Program-made: the position numbers and the translations under genes | Notes under the pieces: generated by a model | Told to the model about the DNA's origin: nothing | Databases searched by the model: none | What the model saw: the letters and a program-made list of their open reading frames with translations, nothing else | Assembly: GCA_963210315.1 (NCBI GenBank) | Contig: OY723295.1 | Location: 343,501-407,500, forward strand | Direction of reading: 5' to 3' | DNA from: Rhynchopus euleeides | Taxonomy: Eukaryota; Euglenozoa; Diplonemea; Diplonemida; Diplonemidae | DNA length: 64,000 nt | Shown: one piece after another, positions 52,417-64,000 of the stretch | Layout: each line of letters begins with the position of its first letter | How positions within the stretch are numbered: position 1 is the first letter of the stretch

Positions 52417-54016
52417 TGTTGTATCTGTTTGTGGACACTGCAGGGCGATGAGGTGGGTGAGAAGGATTGAATGGCTGACCGTCCCTCACACACACTGGTC
52501 GCGAATCACATGCAAACCGCGAACACTGCCGAACCGCTACGCTGCCTGCTTGGTTTTGCCTTTCACTTCTGCTGGGATGTTCTGGGTTTCAGTTCGGCAA
52601 CATTAATTTGCCTGTTTTTTTGTTCTTTGCTCCACCATGCTATCTGCCCTTGGGCTCCCCGCCTTTGCCCACCCCACCCCCGCCCCCCCCGCTCGCCTCC
52701 TTTTGCACCCATCCCTGCTGCCTGGTGGCACACGGCACGGGTTTGCGTACAATCGCCTTCCGAACACCACCCACACCCCCTGCCCACCCCACAGACAACA
52801 ACCACCACCACAAGACGACACGCATCTCCACAGGAAGGTTCAGTGGTTTGCCTGCGGGGCTGACGTCTGAATCGGAAAGCGCACTACAGCACACACACAC
52901 ACGCGCGTGAATATTTTTTAGGGGGTTTCGACCCCCAACGGTGTTCAAACATGTCGGGCATTTTTCCCACCTCGTTCCACCTCGCACAACCGCCACTCCC
53001 ACTTCTTTTGGTATCGGCGACCAACCTGACGAGCCACGAGACAGGCCAACATGGACAAGACCGGCAGTGAGAGTGGGAGTGGGTGTGGCCCACACACACT
53101 GTCGCCAGAAGGCTCTACGGTAGACTACCCACCTTTATACGATTCGTGAACCGCGTTGCCGCCCACCGTCCAAATCGAGGAGAAGATCAAGAATCCCAGC
53201 GCGCACACAACACACACACGACACAGCCCAGTCCCCCCCGCGCCGCACGGTAGACCCTCAGGCACCGGCCACGTTGAGGGATGGGCTGCTGGGTGCTTGA
53301 GTCTGAGGTGGCAAAGCAGAAATGAAAAGACAGGATGGGGGGAGAGAGAGAGGCGTGTTGTATTGTAGCGCAGATCGGATCAGAGTTCGGTTGGGAGCCG
53401 CGCTGGACAACAGAGAGAGCGTGTGTGTGTGGTGCAGTGCAGATCGCATCAGCACCAAGGGGGTGGGGGGGGACACAGGCAGCAGCACCCAGGGGGCCTG
53501 GCGAGTTGGTTCTGTCTTTGTCGGAATATTCCTACTGCCGTGCTGCCAGCAAATCCACAGCCACGAACATATGAAGTGGCAAGCGGACAACACAAGACGT
53601 TAGGTGGGGGATGGGGTTAGGTGGGGTGAACACGAGGAACACAAGGGCGTATCACAGGCACACGGGGGTGTACATATCGGCGGCAGAGCTGGTGGTGTGT
53701 GGGTGGAGGTGGCACTCAGAGCTCGCTCGGTGCGACCTGCACTAAAACAAAAAATAACGCGCGCGTGTTGTGTGTGTGTGTGTGCGTGGGGTGGCGATGG
53801 GGCGTGCCCTGAAGATAGTATAGTAGAAGAACCCTAGCACACCTCCCCCTTTCTTGAGTCTCCACAACCAAGAGCCGGCGGCGCGAGGGCGGCCAACCCT
53901 GGGCGTACGCAACAAAGCGACCCCCCACTGACTCCCTCTCGAGATGCTGATTGGGATTCGGAAGGCGGCGGCAATTGGGAAGCCCGTGGCTAAACTTAAC
54001 GGCATATCTCTCGTTT
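52417..54016. other. Intergenic region upstream of gamma-lyase copy B
   Basis: It contains CCACC-rich and CACACA-rich simple sequence and a TGTGTG run near 53769-53785. A segment near 53015-53060 weakly resembles the CAGGCAGTGACG motif context. No gene is recognised. Confidence 0.5.
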
Positions 54017-55453
54017 CTACGCAAGCACCACAGACTTGATGTTGCAGAACGAGTCGATTCCGTAGGGGCCACATTCCCTGCCGTACCCGCTCTCCTTAAC
54101 ACCCCCGAAGGGGAGGAGGGGGGACGACTTGACGAAATCGTTCACAAAGCACATGCCGGTGTCGATCTCGGCTGCGAGACGCGCACCACGCTGCAGGTCT
54201 GCCGTGTAGATGGAGGCACCCAGACCGTACTTCGAAGAGTTTGCAATTTCCAGAGCCTGATTTTCGTCCTTCACGCGGATGACGGAGGCGACAGGCCCGA
54301 ACAGCTCGTCCTCCCAACCGGGTGTGCCAGGCTGCACGTCGGAGATCACCGTCGGGGGGTAGAAGGCACCCTTGTGGTCGGGCAGCTCCCCACCCAGCAC
54401 ACACGACGCCCCGTTGGCCTGCGTCGCAAGGGCCTGCTCGTGCAGCTTGTTGCGTGCGAAGTGGTCCACCATCGGGCCCAGCTGTGTGGCGGGGTCCTGC
54501 GGGTCCCCCATCTCATACGCCTTCATCTCCTCCACGAAGGCCTCCAGGAAGCGGTCGTACACGGAGTCGACAACGAGGAAGCGCTTCGACCCGATGCAGC
54601 TCTGCCCTGCGTTGAGCATCCTCCCCGCCGCACCGCAGCGGGCAGCACGCTCGATGTCCGCATCCTCCAGGACGAGGGAGGGGTCGTTCCCGCCAAGCTC
54701 CAGCACGCTGGGCTTCAGCAGCTTCGCTGCAGCCGCACCGACAGCCTTCCCTGCAGCGGAGCTGCCGGTGAGCGACACGGCACGCACGGAGGGGTGCTCC
54801 AGAATGCCGCTGATGTCCTCAGCATACATCGGCAGGTTTGCAAAGATTGCCTTCGGCACCCCGACGCGGTCCGCCGCGGCGTGGAAGACATCCTCGATGA
54901 GGGCGGCGCTCTTCGGAACGTTCGGCGCGTGCTTGCAGACAATCACATTCCCCGCAGCCAGGGCAGCGGCGGACTGGCGGAAGACCTGCCAGAAGGGGAA
55001 GTTCCACGGCATGATAAGGAGGATGGTCCCCAGGGGCTGCTTCGAGATGTAGGAGCACTTCGCCCCAGGGAGGGCGACGTGAGTGTCCTTCAGCAGCGTG
55101 TGCATCTGCTCTGCGTAGTAATCCAGCACGGTGGCGCACTTCCGCACCTCGCCCTCACCCTGTGCGACGGGCTTGCCCATCTCCGTCGCGATCACCTTGG
55201 CAATCTCAGGGGCACGCTCGTTCAGAATGTCGCTGCAGGCGCGCAGAAGAGCCTCACGCTTCGACAGCTCCGTCTTCTTCCACTCGGGGAAGGAGGCGTT
55301 CACACCGTGGAGGGCCTCCATGCCCTCAGCGGCAGACCAGCGGCGCACCTCCCATGCGACAGCCCCGTCATAGGGGTTGACAGCCTTCAGGGTCTGGGCA
55401 CGGCTTTGGGCGGCAGCGGTGCGCAGCACGCGTGTCTGGGAAAGACACTTCAT
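54017..55453 (-). CDS. Succinate-semialdehyde dehydrogenase-type aldehyde dehydrogenase
   Basis: Intron-free 478-residue frame. The catalytic Cys is C286 (GQSCIGSKRF) and the general base E252 (LELGGNDP). PWNFPFWQ holds the oxyanion Asn (151), and LTGSSAAG (229-236) the NAD(P)-binding loop. The NPYDG start, MPWNFPFWQVFR and KHAPNVP resemble the bacterial YneI/Sad type of succinate-semialdehyde dehydrogenase. The reaction would be succinate semialdehyde to succinate with NAD(P)+ (GABA shunt or related). The N-terminus (MKCLSQTRVLRTAAAQSRAQ) is basic and Ser/Ala-rich, consistent with a mitochondrial presequence. A bacterial-like origin is possible. Substrate assignment is by family resemblance only. 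Confidence 0.85.
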   Translation of the reverse strand: MKCLSQTRVLRTAAAQSRAQTLKAVNPYDGAVAWEVRRWSAAEGMEALHGVNASFPEWKKTELSKREALLRACSDILNERAPEIAKVIATEMGKPVAQGEGEVRKCATVLDYYAEQMHTLLKDTHVALPGAKCSYISKQPLGTILLIMPWNFPFWQVFRQSAAALAAGNVIVCKHAPNVPKSAALIEDVFHAAADRVGVPKAIFANLPMYAEDISGILEHPSVRAVSLTGSSAAGKAVGAAAAKLLKPSVLELGGNDPSLVLEDADIERAARCGAAGRMLNAGQSCIGSKRFLVVDSVYDRFLEAFVEEMKAYEMGDPQDPATQLGPMVDHFARNKLHEQALATQANGASCVLGGELPDHKGAFYPPTVISDVQPGTPGWEDELFGPVASVIRVKDENQALEIANSSKYGLGASIYTADLQRGARLAAEIDTGMCFVNDFVKSSPLLPFGGVKESGYGRECGPYGIDSFCNIKSVVLA

Positions 55454-56620
55454 GGTGTGGTGTGTAGTGTGGCTTCTGCAGGGGGGGGCGGTGGCGGGGT
55501 GGGTGGGGTTGGAGCAAAGCTAAGCGTACTGTGGTGGGGATCTGTCTTGCTACAGGCTTGGGGCGGAGGTGGGGGCGTGGGGGTAGTGAAATCGAATTTG
55601 AAGGGAGCACAAGAATGATCACCCTTCACTCGTTATGCAGGTTGTGTCTGAAATCCAGTGTTTTTTGGGCGTGGGGGGGCGCGTACTCTGCTTTTCCAAA
55701 CCGTCGCTCGGAACCATGGAGGCTTGTGTTCAAACCATGTCAATACAACAGGCCACACTGCCCAAGCGCGTAGACGTTGCCTGGTGTCCCACAATGAAGC
55801 TTCGCGTTTATTTTTCAAACTCTCTGCTTCTGCGGGGACCTTTGGGAGAGGTGCCTTGTCCCATCTCGGGGTGGTGCCCGCAGCAGGACTTAGGCAAGAA
55901 AAAAGGAGACACGACAACAAGAAAAACCCCCCCAGACACGGGAGAGGCCATACAGGCCGGGGGGGATCGGATGCAGAGGAAAGAGATGCGAGTTGTGTTG
56001 AACATCCCAGCAGAAGGGATAGGCGGGCACGGCCACCACCAGCTCTCTCTTTCTGCTTCTCCAAACCGGTCACACGCAAGGATGGAGGAGGCTTTGCCTT
56101 CACACACTACGTCAATCAAGAAAAACATAAGGCCACGCTGTCGATGCACGCACAGGTTTATCGGGTGACCCCCGATGAAGCCAGGATTGCACGGGAATCT
56201 CTGCTTCTGTGGGGGGCCTTGTGTGAGAGGTGCCTTGTCCCATCTCATTCGGGCTGGTGGCCCGCAGCAGGACTCAGGCAATAAAGGAGGGTAAAGCAAA
56301 CAAGAACCCCAGGCACTGAAGAGGGAGGACCGCCTCTGTGCAGGGCGGATAGGAGACGGGGATAGAGATAAGGGGGTTTGATCGTCGAGGGTGAATGGAA
56401 AAGTAAGTCGCCCAGCACCTCCTTGCAATGTTAGCCCTTTTTGTAGACACGACACCAGATGTGTTGTAGTAGATCAATGCACGACGAGATAGAGATAAGG
56501 TGGGAGGGGCGGTTGTGAACACCCCAGGAGAGAGAGATGGGAGAGCCGGGGATGGGAGGGCATTCGTCGAAAAGTGACGAAATGCAGAGTGCAGAGAGAG
56601 GCGTGGAAAAGGGAGACAGA
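55454..56620. other. Intergenic region with a degenerate tandem duplication
   Basis: Segments 55690-55895 and 56060-56283 share TCTGCTTYTCCAAACC, GATGAAGC-like and CTCTGCTTCTG blocks, and GAGAGGTGCCTTGTCCCATC followed by CCCGCAGCAGGACT. It is an old duplication. The 83-bp repeat seen at 38487 recurs at 56372-56453. No gene is recognised. Confidence 0.6.
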
Positions 56621-56728
56621 GGGGATCTTCGCTGGTCGACAAACTTCGACAAACTTCGTCAGTTTTCAGCCAATTCAACAGGAAATGCACCAAAATGCAC
56701 TGACGACCACCCCGTAGCGAAGACCCCC
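56621..56728. mobile_element. 108-bp MITE of the GGGGGTCTTCGC family
   Basis: It is near-identical to 40312-40419. The left tip reads GGGGATCTTCGCTGGTCGAC (one change) and the right tip GTAGCGAAGACCCCC. AGA is duplicated at both sides (56618-56620, 56729-56731). It ends 14 bp before the second hAT-like element. Confidence 0.87.
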
Positions 56729-56742
56729 AGAGTGCCGATAAT

Positions 56743-57462
56743 CAGGGGAATAGGGTGCCCTTTCTGAGAGGTTTCCAAACCAGAAAAAGCCGGTTTTCTG
56801 GTTTGGGGAAATTTATAAAAAAAAATGAGATTTCTGGAAAAAAAAACCAGAATTTTTTCAAGGCGTTTTCTCGTGGGGGATGAGGATATGTCCTCCTGAC
56901 ACCCACCCTTTTCCCGTTTTTTTTTGCAGCCAACAGCCAGACGTTCACTACCGTGGCCTCCGGCGGCTGGGGGGCTCCGCCCCCCAGACCCCCCTGTGGC
57001 GCATGTCTCGTACTCAAGTCCTTCGAATCCCATCAGGTCGGGGGATCCAACCACTCCAGTCGCCTCAGGACGCAGCCAACTCACACAGAATCTGTTCGCC
57101 CACACGAACAGATGTTCACTACCGTGGCCTCCGGCGGCTGGGGGGCTCACGCCCCCCAGACCCCCGATATAGCGTGTGCCCGTCTGTCTATCTCACTTAC
57201 CCCGGATACAGTGCTGAGTAGGAGGTCAGCACCACATCCATGAAGCGCTTCTTCGAAGCCTGGCTGACATCGGACAGGAGGTCGGACTTCCCCACCTGGG
57301 AGGTACACTCGCCGCGTTGGCGACATGCGTGACATGCGACACGATACCTGAAACGTGAGTGTGCCTGGCTAACACGGGCATTTCAACGGTCTGCCGGCGA
57401 CCGTCCCCCAAACCAGTAAACCAGCAGTTTTGGAAAATCGGAGAGGTCACCCTACTACCCTG
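56743..57462. mobile_element. hAT-like non-autonomous element, copy 2 (720 bp)
   Basis: It is the same length as and near-identical to 18358-19077. Tips are CAGGGGAATAGGG and the inverse of CAGGGTAGTAGGG. A perfect 8-bp duplication, CCGATAAT, flanks it (56735-56742, 57463-57470). It contains two GC-hairpin repeats and no transposase. The near-identity of the two copies points to recent mobility. Confidence 0.9.
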
Positions 57463-57551
57463 CCGATAATGTCAAAATGACAAAAAAAAAAGTCGGGCAC
57501 AAAAAAGTGGCACACACTGACAGAGAGAGCAGGTGTGGCAGGATCACGGCC

Positions 57552-58370
57552 TCACAGGCCGTGCTTCTTGAAGAACGCCACAGTCAGGTCGAGCGACTTC
57601 TTGATAGCAGCGTCTGTGGCCTCCCCCGAACCACACGCTGTCCCACTCGTGATGGAGCCACGGGTGACGAACCCATGCGCCTGGTCCTCAAAGCGCACCG
57701 TCTCGTTCTGGCCTGCGAACCTCTCCTCCAGCTTCTTGACGACATCGCCATCCTTGTCGTAGTACTCAGGGTCGCCACCCTCGTCAGCCTTTCCTGCAGG
57801 GTGGAGGAGCCACGGGCATTTCGTCGTGTCTGCGAGGGACACGGGGTTCCCGCCAATGATGCCCTCCGCCACGAGGGACGGGTGTGCAGAGGCGCCGGCC
57901 ACAATCGGCACCGCCGTGTCGCGGGAGGACAGGTGGAACCCCAGCCAGCCGCCGAGGCAGAAGCCGTACACAATAGCCTTCTTCACGCCCTTCTCTGCGT
58001 AGGCCTTCAGCACAGCTTCCAGCAGCGGCATCACCTTGGCAGGGTTCCAGTCGGCGCCGACGCACTTGAAGGCGTCGGAACTGCGGGTTGCCATGTCGAA
58101 GACGGGGGGCAGCCCGTCACCGTCGGTGCCGCCCTCGAAGGGAGTGAGCACCTTGGGGACGGCGAAGAAGAAGCCGTGCTCCTTGCTCAGCGTGTCGGTG
58201 ATGGCGCGCAGGCGACCGCTGTTCCACCCCCACACGTCAGGGAGGACGAGCACCATGGACTCGCCCTGTGTGCCGGACTCGTAGACATCGACCCCACCGA
58301 CATTCACCTTCCTCCCTGCATCCTTGTGGTCGGATGCAAGGTAGCCAACAGCTCCAGCAGGGCAGCACAT
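57552..58370 (-). CDS. Dienelactone hydrolase family protein
   Basis: Intron-free frame; I use the ATG at 58368-58370 (272 residues), in context GACAATG. An upstream in-frame Met would add 30 residues without family resemblance. The alpha/beta-hydrolase fold shows the DLH nucleophile motif GFCLGG (C138), the acid probably D196 or D200 (AGKADEGGDP), and the His in DQAHGF (H232). LPDVWGWN is the family's early strand-loop. The family hydrolyses ester or lactone bonds. Proteins of this type in eukaryotes are mostly uncharacterised, so the substrate is unknown. No targeting signal is clear. Confidence 0.85.
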   Translation of the reverse strand: MCCPAGAVGYLASDHKDAGRKVNVGGVDVYESGTQGESMVLVLPDVWGWNSGRLRAITDTLSKEHGFFFAVPKVLTPFEGGTDGDGLPPVFDMATRSSDAFKCVGADWNPAKVMPLLEAVLKAYAEKGVKKAIVYGFCLGGWLGFHLSSRDTAVPIVAGASAHPSLVAEGIIGGNPVSLADTTKCPWLLHPAGKADEGGDPEYYDKDGDVVKKLEERFAGQNETVRFEDQAHGFVTRGSITSGTACGSGEATDAAIKKSLDLTVAFFKKHGL

Positions 58371-58473
58371 TGTCAAATCTGTCGCGGTCCTGTGGTTGGA
58401 GGGGGCGTGGGAGCGTGACACATCACAAAACCTGAAGGAAGAAGGCGCCGACTGGCCCAACAGACAGAGTCAA

Positions 58474-58740
58474 AAGGTGAGGGTGGTGCGTGCAGGGTTC
58501 TGACTCAGAGGCAAACGGCATCCTGCAACCGCAGCGGTAAACTCATAGCTGAACAGCTTCGGGAGACGTGTATGCGCACAGCCAACCACAGGCTAGGGTG
58601 AGTGGTGGCATGTGCCAGGTGCTTGGGTCACAGAAGGCACGGAGCAGCAGGGATAGCGGCTGTTCACGTGGGGAAATGTCGGTCGACACGCAAAGGATGA
58701 GCGAGCAGACCGGACGGAAGCTCAACACTGGGAGGGGAGG
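58474..58740. repeat. 267-bp duplicated segment, copy 1
   Basis: The block starts near AGGTGAGGGTG and continues through GGGTTCTGACTCAGAGGCAA to CTCAACACTGGGAGG. It is repeated with a few changes, in the same orientation, at 62503-62770. Copy 1 lies downstream of the polyubiquitin gene and copy 2 beyond long-inverted-repeat element 2. No gene is recognised in it. Confidence 0.85.
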
Positions 58741-58957
58741 AAGAAGTTGGGTCGCAAAAAGGCCTTGGAGTGGGGGGGAGAGGGGGGTCGGTGCCTGCTC
58801 GGGCGTGTGTGCAGGGATACCGAAAGCTGCCACAAGGCCTTTGAGTGCGAAAAGTTAGTAGGCATTCCAAAAAAGAAACAAAGGCTCGGGGTGGGGAAGG
58901 GCAAGGTGTAAGTCACGAGGAAAGGGGGCGAGGGGAAGGGGGAGTGTCGGGGTGGCG

Positions 58958-60826
<1,869 letters not shown>

Positions 60827-62399
60827 CACCACAGACTAGTCTGGCAGTGACGGGTGGGGTCGACTTGTCGGGACGACGGGTGAAAACACGACAGGCGGCA
60901 CCCGTCGTCTCGACGGGTGAACCTGCTGAAACGACGGGTGTTCCAGCCATTTCCTGTTGATATGGGCCAACTTCCATTGAAAACTAGGGGAGTACATTGC
61001 ATGGCATCCTGTTATTTTCACGCCGAGCCATCTTCCCTGCACAGACCCACCCCCCAGCAATCTCGTGCCTGGTCAGGCAGGTAGGGCAGCTGCCCTACCT
61101 ATTAGGAGGGTCGCACGATGTACACTGCCCGTGTCAATAGCGGGTCAGACATCGAGTTTGTCGGGTTGGCCCTCCGGAAGAGCAACGGGAAAGACCACCC
61201 GACAGGGCTCAAGGAGATGGGCGACGCCTGATGCAGCTCTCGTGAAGCTGTACGAGGCGGAGAAGAAACAGGCACAGAAGACGCAGCAGGATATCCGCCT
61301 GGCCCTGGTGGGGGGAAGGTCTGCGTGAGCACATGTTCGATGCTCAGCTGTCTGGGCGCAAGTGTGGGGAGATGTCGAAAGCGTGGCGGAGGCCGGGGAG
61401 AAATCCCCTCAACTCGGGCTCTCGCGAAAAACTGTCGCGAAGAAGGAAACCCCTCTGCGCGAAGAGGCTGAATACCGAAAGGGAAACCTGAGCGCGACGC
61501 TTTGCCACATCATTGATACATACCAGTTTCAGGCCGACAGCCCATTGGTAGTGATCTCGGCGGACGGGTACAACCCGGGATCTGGGAGCAGGACGTCGCG
61601 GGAACGGCTGGCCGTAGGCATTTTCGGCGGTGCCTTCGCAACACGGTTGGTGACAGTTGCCGATAAGCAGAAGAACGAATACAGGACGTGGTTCACGTTC
61701 AACTCCCTGAAGCAAATCGCAAGAGTGCAGAGAGGGGTTTTCGAAAAGGCGAACGTGATGGTTCGGCTCGCCTGCTTGAGGGTAGCAGGGGACCATCTTG
61801 AGCTGTGGTCGGCATTTATTAAGATGGGCCATCTTCGCACAGGAGTGCGTTTTGTACCACACCACGAAATGACTGGCTGAAACAGCTCCACGCCTGCCAC
61901 AGGGCTAGCATCCAGGAACTTCATGAAGCTGGGTTTGAGAGCCTGTACGCAGGGGTGTTCACCTCCACAGCGTACACGATCACACCCCCCCTGCACGACA
62001 TAAAAGGGGTCATCGCAATACTCGCAGAGATCTTGCCTGATGGACCTGCCGTGCAGAAGGATGTCCTTGGCAGGTCAACGTGTTCCAACATGACGGGAAC
62101 AGGCCAGAGATGTTCTGAGTCGCTTATTCGCCTGCCCACCTGGATGGCTCACCCCCCTCCTGGTGGTCCACCGACGGGCAGCCCCTTCACCAACTAGGAA
62201 TTGTAAATGGAAAGTAATGGGGGATGGGTCTGTGCAGGGAAGATGGATCGGCGTGAAAAATAACATGATGCCGTGCAAGGTACTCCCCTAGTTTTCAATG
62301 GAAATTGGCCCATATCAACAGGAAATGGCTGGAACACCCGTCGTTTCAGCAGGTTCACCCGTCGTCCCGACAAGTCGTCCGGGCGACTAGTCCGTGGTG
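60827..62399. mobile_element. Long-terminal-inverted-repeat element 2 (1.6 kb)
   Basis: The tips CACCACAGACTAGT and the inverse of CACCACGGACTAGTCG match element 1. The inverted repeats (60827-61055 and 62185-62399) share the ACGGGTGAACCTGCTGAAAC and GTTGATATGGGCCA blocks with element 1. CA is duplicated at both sides (60825-60826, 62400-62401). It is shorter than element 1 and encodes only the N-terminal two-thirds of the same protein, on the plus strand. Confidence 0.85.
61100..62140 (+). pseudogene. Broken transposon protein, second copy
   Basis: Plus-strand segments encode TARVNSGSDIEFVGLALRKS, KLYEAEKKQAQKTQQDIRLA, SATLCHIIDTYQFQADSPLV, FGGAFATRLVTVADKQKNEY, and GVIAILAEILPDGPAVQKDV in order, with frameshifts and stops between them. 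They match the minus-strand product of element 1, and retain about 0.3 kb (about 61310-61620) missing there. The C-terminal zinc fingers of element 1 are deleted here. Confidence 0.65.
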
Positions 62400-62502
62400 C
62401 ACACTCAAGCTCGCAGCACAACTCCATCCGCCCGTCAGACTGCGGGTGGGGGGAGGGGGGTGGTGACGCAACGATAGTGCACAGCGTGACAATCACATCA
62501 AG

Positions 62503-62770
62503 AGGTGAAGGTGTGGCGTGGGGCAGGGTTCTGACTCAGAGGCAAACGGCATCCTGCAACCGCAGCGGTAAACTCATAGCTGAACAGCTTCGGGAGACGT
62601 GTCTGCGCACAGCCAACCACAGGCTAGGGTGAGTGGTGGCATGTGCCAGGTGCTTGGGTCACAGAAGGCACGGAGCAGCAGGGATAGCGGCTGTTCGCGT
62701 GAGGAAATGTCGGTCGACACGCAAGGGATGAGCGAGCAGACCGGACGGAAGCTCAACACTGGGAGGGAGG
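62503..62770. repeat. 267-bp duplicated segment, copy 2
   Basis: This is the direct copy of 58474-58740. Differences are few (for example GTGTCTGCGCA for GTGTATGCGCA, GTTCGCGTGAGG for GTTCACGTGGGG). It sits about 100 bp beyond long-inverted-repeat element 2 and 250 bp before array 4. Confidence 0.85.
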
Positions 62771-63017
62771 GGGGTGTCGATTATACCCAATTTTGTCAAA
62801 AAAATTTAAAAAAATCGGGGAAAAAACGCTGAATTTCGCTGAAAAAAGGGGAAAAAAAGAGTATGGGGAGTTGGGTCCAGTTTAGCAAAGTGGAAATATT
62901 TCTCGGGTGTTTTTTGAATGGGACACCCGCAGAACCCGATGATGCCTGAATGACACGTGACGAAAAACCATCCGCCGGACAATCCGCAAAGCTTGCGACA
63001 GCAAGGATAGGCGACAG

Positions 63018-64000
63018 CTGGCACGGGGCAACTTGCCCCGTGTGCGCGCTGACATGGGGCAACTTACCCCAGGTGCGCACTGGCACGGGGCAACTTGCCC
63101 CGTGTCCGCGCTGACATGGGGCAACTTGCCCCGTGTGTGCGCTGACATGGGGCAACTTACCCCATGAGCGCGCTGACATGGGGCAACTTGCCCCGTGTGC
63201 GCGCTGACATGGGGCAACTTACCCCATGTGCGCCCTGACATGGGGCAACTTGCCCCGGGGGCGCGCTGACCTGGGGCAACTTGCACCGTGTGTGCGCTGG
63301 CATGGGGCAACTTGCCCCGGGTGCGCCCTGACATGGGGCAACTATCCCCGTGTGCGCGCTGACATGGGGCAACTATCCCCGTGTGCGCCCTGACATAGGG
63401 CAACTTGCCCCGTGTGCGCCCTGACATGGGGCAACTATCCCCGTGTGCGCGCTGACATGGGGCAACTTGCCCCGGGTGCGCGCGGACACGGGGCAACTTG
63501 CCCCGTGTGCGCCCTGACATGGGGCAACTATCCCCGTGTGCGCGCTGACATGGGGCAACTTGCCCCGTGTCCGCGCTGGCATGGGGCAACTTGCCCCGTG
63601 TCCGCGCTGACATGGGGCAACTTGCCCCGGGTGCGCGCTGACACGGGGCAACTTGCCCCGTGTGTACGCTGGCATGGGGCAACTTGCCCCGTGTGCGCCC
63701 TGACATGGGGCAACTTGCCCCGTGTGCGCGCTGACATGGGGCAACTTGCCCCGTGTGCGCCCTGACATGGGGCAACTTGCCCCGTGTGCGCCCTGACATG
63801 GGGCAACTTGCCCCAGTGCGCACATGGGGCAAGTTGCCCCGTGCCAGCGCGCACACGGGGCAAGTTGCCCCATGCCAGGGCGCACATGGGGCAAGTTGCC
63901 CCATGTCGGCGCGCACATGGGGCAAGTTGCCCCATGCCAGGGCGCACATGGGGCAAGTTGCCCCATGCCAGGGCGCACACGGGGCAAGTTGCCCCATGTC
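63018..64000. repeat. 31-bp tandem repeat array 4, with an internal inversion
   Basis: The monomer reads TGACATGGGGCAACTTGCCC followed by CGTGTGCGCGC, 31 bp. Each unit contains the near-perfect palindrome GGGGCAA-C-TTGCCCC. Units run in one orientation from 63018 to about 63814, and in the opposite orientation from about 63815 to the window end, where the array is cut. About 32 monomers are visible. The sequence is unrelated by eye to arrays 1-3 although the length is the same. Confidence 0.95.

Noticed and set aside
48554..52470. Long plus-strand frames opposite both gamma-lyase genes
   Set aside because: They are antisense frames of GC-rich coding sequence; the minus-strand product is a complete PLP enzyme.
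62882..63997. A 371-codon minus-strand frame with Cys/Pro/His-rich repeats
   Set aside because: It is the translation of the 31-bp array 4, and continues through the point where the array inverts, as expected for a near-palindromic unit.

Overview
The window is GC-rich nuclear DNA of a eukaryote, very probably a unicellular protist. It holds spliceosomal introns (GTATG...AG), cytosolic ribosomal protein L30, SKP1, polyubiquitin, a probable mitochondrial ribosomal protein and a receptor-type adenylate cyclase. Genes are sparse, mostly intron-free, and separated by long intergenic tracts rich in homopolymers and repeats. Every recognisable cellular gene lies on the minus strand. That one-way layout, together with the cyclase type, recalls Euglenozoa (kinetoplastids, diplonemids), but the lineage cannot be fixed from the sequence and no spliced-leader gene was found.

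Layout. 1-10.1 kb: a small TA-flanked inverted-repeat element (16-596), then a 7.4-kb element (2681-10121) bounded by inverted repeats and a TAA duplication. It is filled by three tandem arrays of 31-bp monomers and a frameshifted cyclase fragment. 10.1-17.2 kb: a 1742-residue adenylate cyclase. 18.3-21.6 kb: a 720-bp hAT-like element, a decayed zinc-finger (transposase-like) gene and dispersed GC hairpins. 21.8-32 kb: RNase III-fold/mL44-like protein (one intron), a secreted Pro/Thr-rich protein, two near-identical RPL30 genes with identical introns, and SKP1 with a tiny last exon. 34-38 kb: three adjacent or nested TA-flanked elements. 40-46.4 kb: palindromes, then a membrane/B-box gene apparently split by a 3-kb long-terminal-inverted-repeat element. 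48.6-52.4 kb: two cystathionine gamma-lyase-type genes encoding identical proteins. 54-60.3 kb: an SSADH-type aldehyde dehydrogenase, a second 720-bp hAT copy, a dienelactone-hydrolase protein and a six-unit polyubiquitin with strongly divergent units. 60.8-64 kb: a second long-inverted-repeat element and a fourth 31-bp array running off the window end.

The cellular genes are unrelated housekeeping and surface functions and do not form one pathway. The most unusual features are the satellite-laden transposable element with a monomer length (31 bp) shared by four arrays of different sequence, the non-homogenised polyubiquitin, and two gene pairs whose identity stops at the ends of the reading frame.
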